A DNA stretch of 64,000 bases, from NCBI GenBank assembly GCA_020746105.1, contig CM036617.1, forward strand, positions 202,637,971 to 202,701,970. Direction: 5' to 3'. The notes under the pieces are model-generated. The model saw nothing but the letters and a program-made list of their open reading frames with translations. It was not told the DNA's origin and did not search any database. This document shows positions 62,887-64,000 of the stretch, piece by piece. Every line of letters begins with the position of its first letter. Within the stretch, counting starts at the first letter, position 1. A program made the translations under genes and the position numbers. The stretch is from Trogon surrucura. Taxonomy: Eukaryota > Chordata > Aves > Trogoniformes > Trogonidae.

Positions 62887-63865
62887 TCACAGAATCACAG
62901 AATCACAGAATGTTAGGGGTTGCAAGGGACCTCAAAAGATCATCTAGTCCAGCCCCCCTGTCAGAGCAGGATCACCTGAAGTAGGTCACACAGGAACCCA
63001 TCCAGATGGGTTTTGACTGTCTCCAAAGAAGGAGATTCCACAACCTCCCTGGGCAGCCTGTTCTAGGGCTCTGTCACCATCATTGTGAAAAAGCTTTTTC
63101 TAATGTTTTTGTGGAACCTCCTATGTTCCAGCTTCCACCCATTGCCCCTTGTCCTGTCATTGGACATCACGGAAAAGAGCCTGGCACCATCCTCCTGACA
63201 CTCCCCTTTGACATATTTATAAACATTAATGAAGTCACCCCTCAGTCTCCTCTTCTCCAAGCTAAAGAGACTCAGCTCCTTCAGCCTTTCCTCATAAGCG
63301 AGATGTTCCACTCCCTTCATGGTCTTCTTGGCTTTGTGCTGGACTCTCTCAAGCAGTTCCCTGTCCCTCTTGAGCTGAGGGGTCCAGAATAGGACACAAT
63401 ATTCCAGATGTGGCCTCACCAGGGCAGAGTAGAGGGGCAGGAGGACTTCTCTTGACCTATTGGTCACCCCCCTTCTAATACACCCCAGGATGCCATTGGC
63501 CTTCTTGGCCACAAGGGCACATTGCTGGCTCATGGTCATCCTGCTGTCCACCAGAACCCCCAGGTCCCTGTTTCCTATGCTGCTCTCCAGCAGTTCAGTC
63601 CGCAACCTATACTGGCACATAGGATTATTCTTTCTCAAGTGCAAAATTCTACACTTGCCCTTCTTGTATTTCCTAAATTTTTTCCCTACCCAATTCTCTA
63701 GCCTGTCTGGGTCCCGATAAATGGCAGCACAGCCTTCTGGTGTGTCAGCCATTCCTCCCAGTTTTGCATTGTCAGTGAACTTGCTGACAGTGCACTCTGT
63801 TCCTCATCCAGGTCATTGATGTCTATATTGAATAGTACTGGTCCCAGATAAAGGACTCCCAACAT
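62887..63865 (-). mobile_element. CR1 LINE 3' part, best preserved copy
   Basis: A minus-strand CR1 copy with three clean CACAGAAT 8-mers at its 3' end (62,888-62,911). It has an open frame of 229 codons (63,063-63,752) covering the ORF2 C-terminal region: [60 protein letters not shown]. The frame runs out near the normal end of ORF2. The copy is 5'-truncated about 100 bp upstream of this frame, before the palm motifs. The good frame and clean tail make it the youngest CR1 copy in the window. It abuts the ERV-type fragment. Confidence 0.92.
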
Positions 63866-64000
63866 AAAAGGTAGAAAAAAGAGGCTAGGTTCACAGGTTT
63901 CTCCTCTTAAATATATTGATTCACAGAGATGCTGACTGGTCTAGGCTTGCCCAGAGGCGGGTTCGACTTTTACCTGGGCTGGGGGAGGGTCTGAAAATGT
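63866..64000. other. Window end, nothing recognised
   Basis: A short stretch after the CR1 truncation point; no feature is assigned. Confidence 0.5.

Noticed and set aside
1-64000. CRISPR arrays, operons or other prokaryotic systems
   Set aside because: No spaced direct repeats or dense coding were seen; CR1 elements and retroviral env identify vertebrate DNA.

Overview
The window is eukaryotic and looks avian. It is AT-rich, intron/intergenic-like DNA with no long host reading frame. It carries many CR1 (chicken-repeat-1) LINE 3' ends, recognisable by their 8-bp terminal repeats such as ATTCTATG / CATAGAAT and by CR1 reverse-transcriptase translations. It also holds an avian retroviral env with its 3' LTR, an ERV/LTR-like antisense block near 62 kb, and a Tc1-type DNA transposon. 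I see no convincing host protein-coding gene, tRNA, rRNA or CRISPR array. The species and chromosome cannot be told from the sequence.

The dominating structure is a giant inverted repeat. Bases 1-21,402 are repeated in reverse complement at 21,419-42,903, around a 16-bp spacer at 21,403-21,418. Every element in the left arm therefore appears twice, in mirror order. Reading outward from the centre: quiet AT-rich DNA; an LTR-like module with a TG/CA-rich leader that is interrupted by a CR1 copy; a second CR1 copy; a long quiet stretch with a short CR1 tail; a 5'-truncated retrovirus remnant (env plus 3' LTR); two further CR1 pieces, one of which carries most of a reverse transcriptase; and a 1.47-kb Tc1-like transposon with 0.2-kb inverted repeats of the IR/DR type. 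Because the mirror runs right up to base 1, the outer edge of the palindrome is not visible and the arm may be longer.

The arms are near-identical but not equal. The right arm is 83 bp longer in total, and at every checkpoint I compared the excess is on the right. Most of the differences I read are one- or two-base losses in the left arm. That directional pattern, plus the very short spacer, raises the possibility of a fold-back assembly artefact. Against a pure artefact, the retroviral LTR holds a local cluster of base substitutions and a 12-bp indel that removes a CCAAT box.

Bases 42,904-64,000 have no partner inside the window. They contain five CR1 fragments of clearly different ages, one very old CR1/L3-like piece, and an antisense avian LTR-retroelement piece immediately followed by a young CR1 copy with a 229-codon open frame. 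The window reads as a transposon graveyard in which the elements have been inserted, broken and, in the palindrome, duplicated together.
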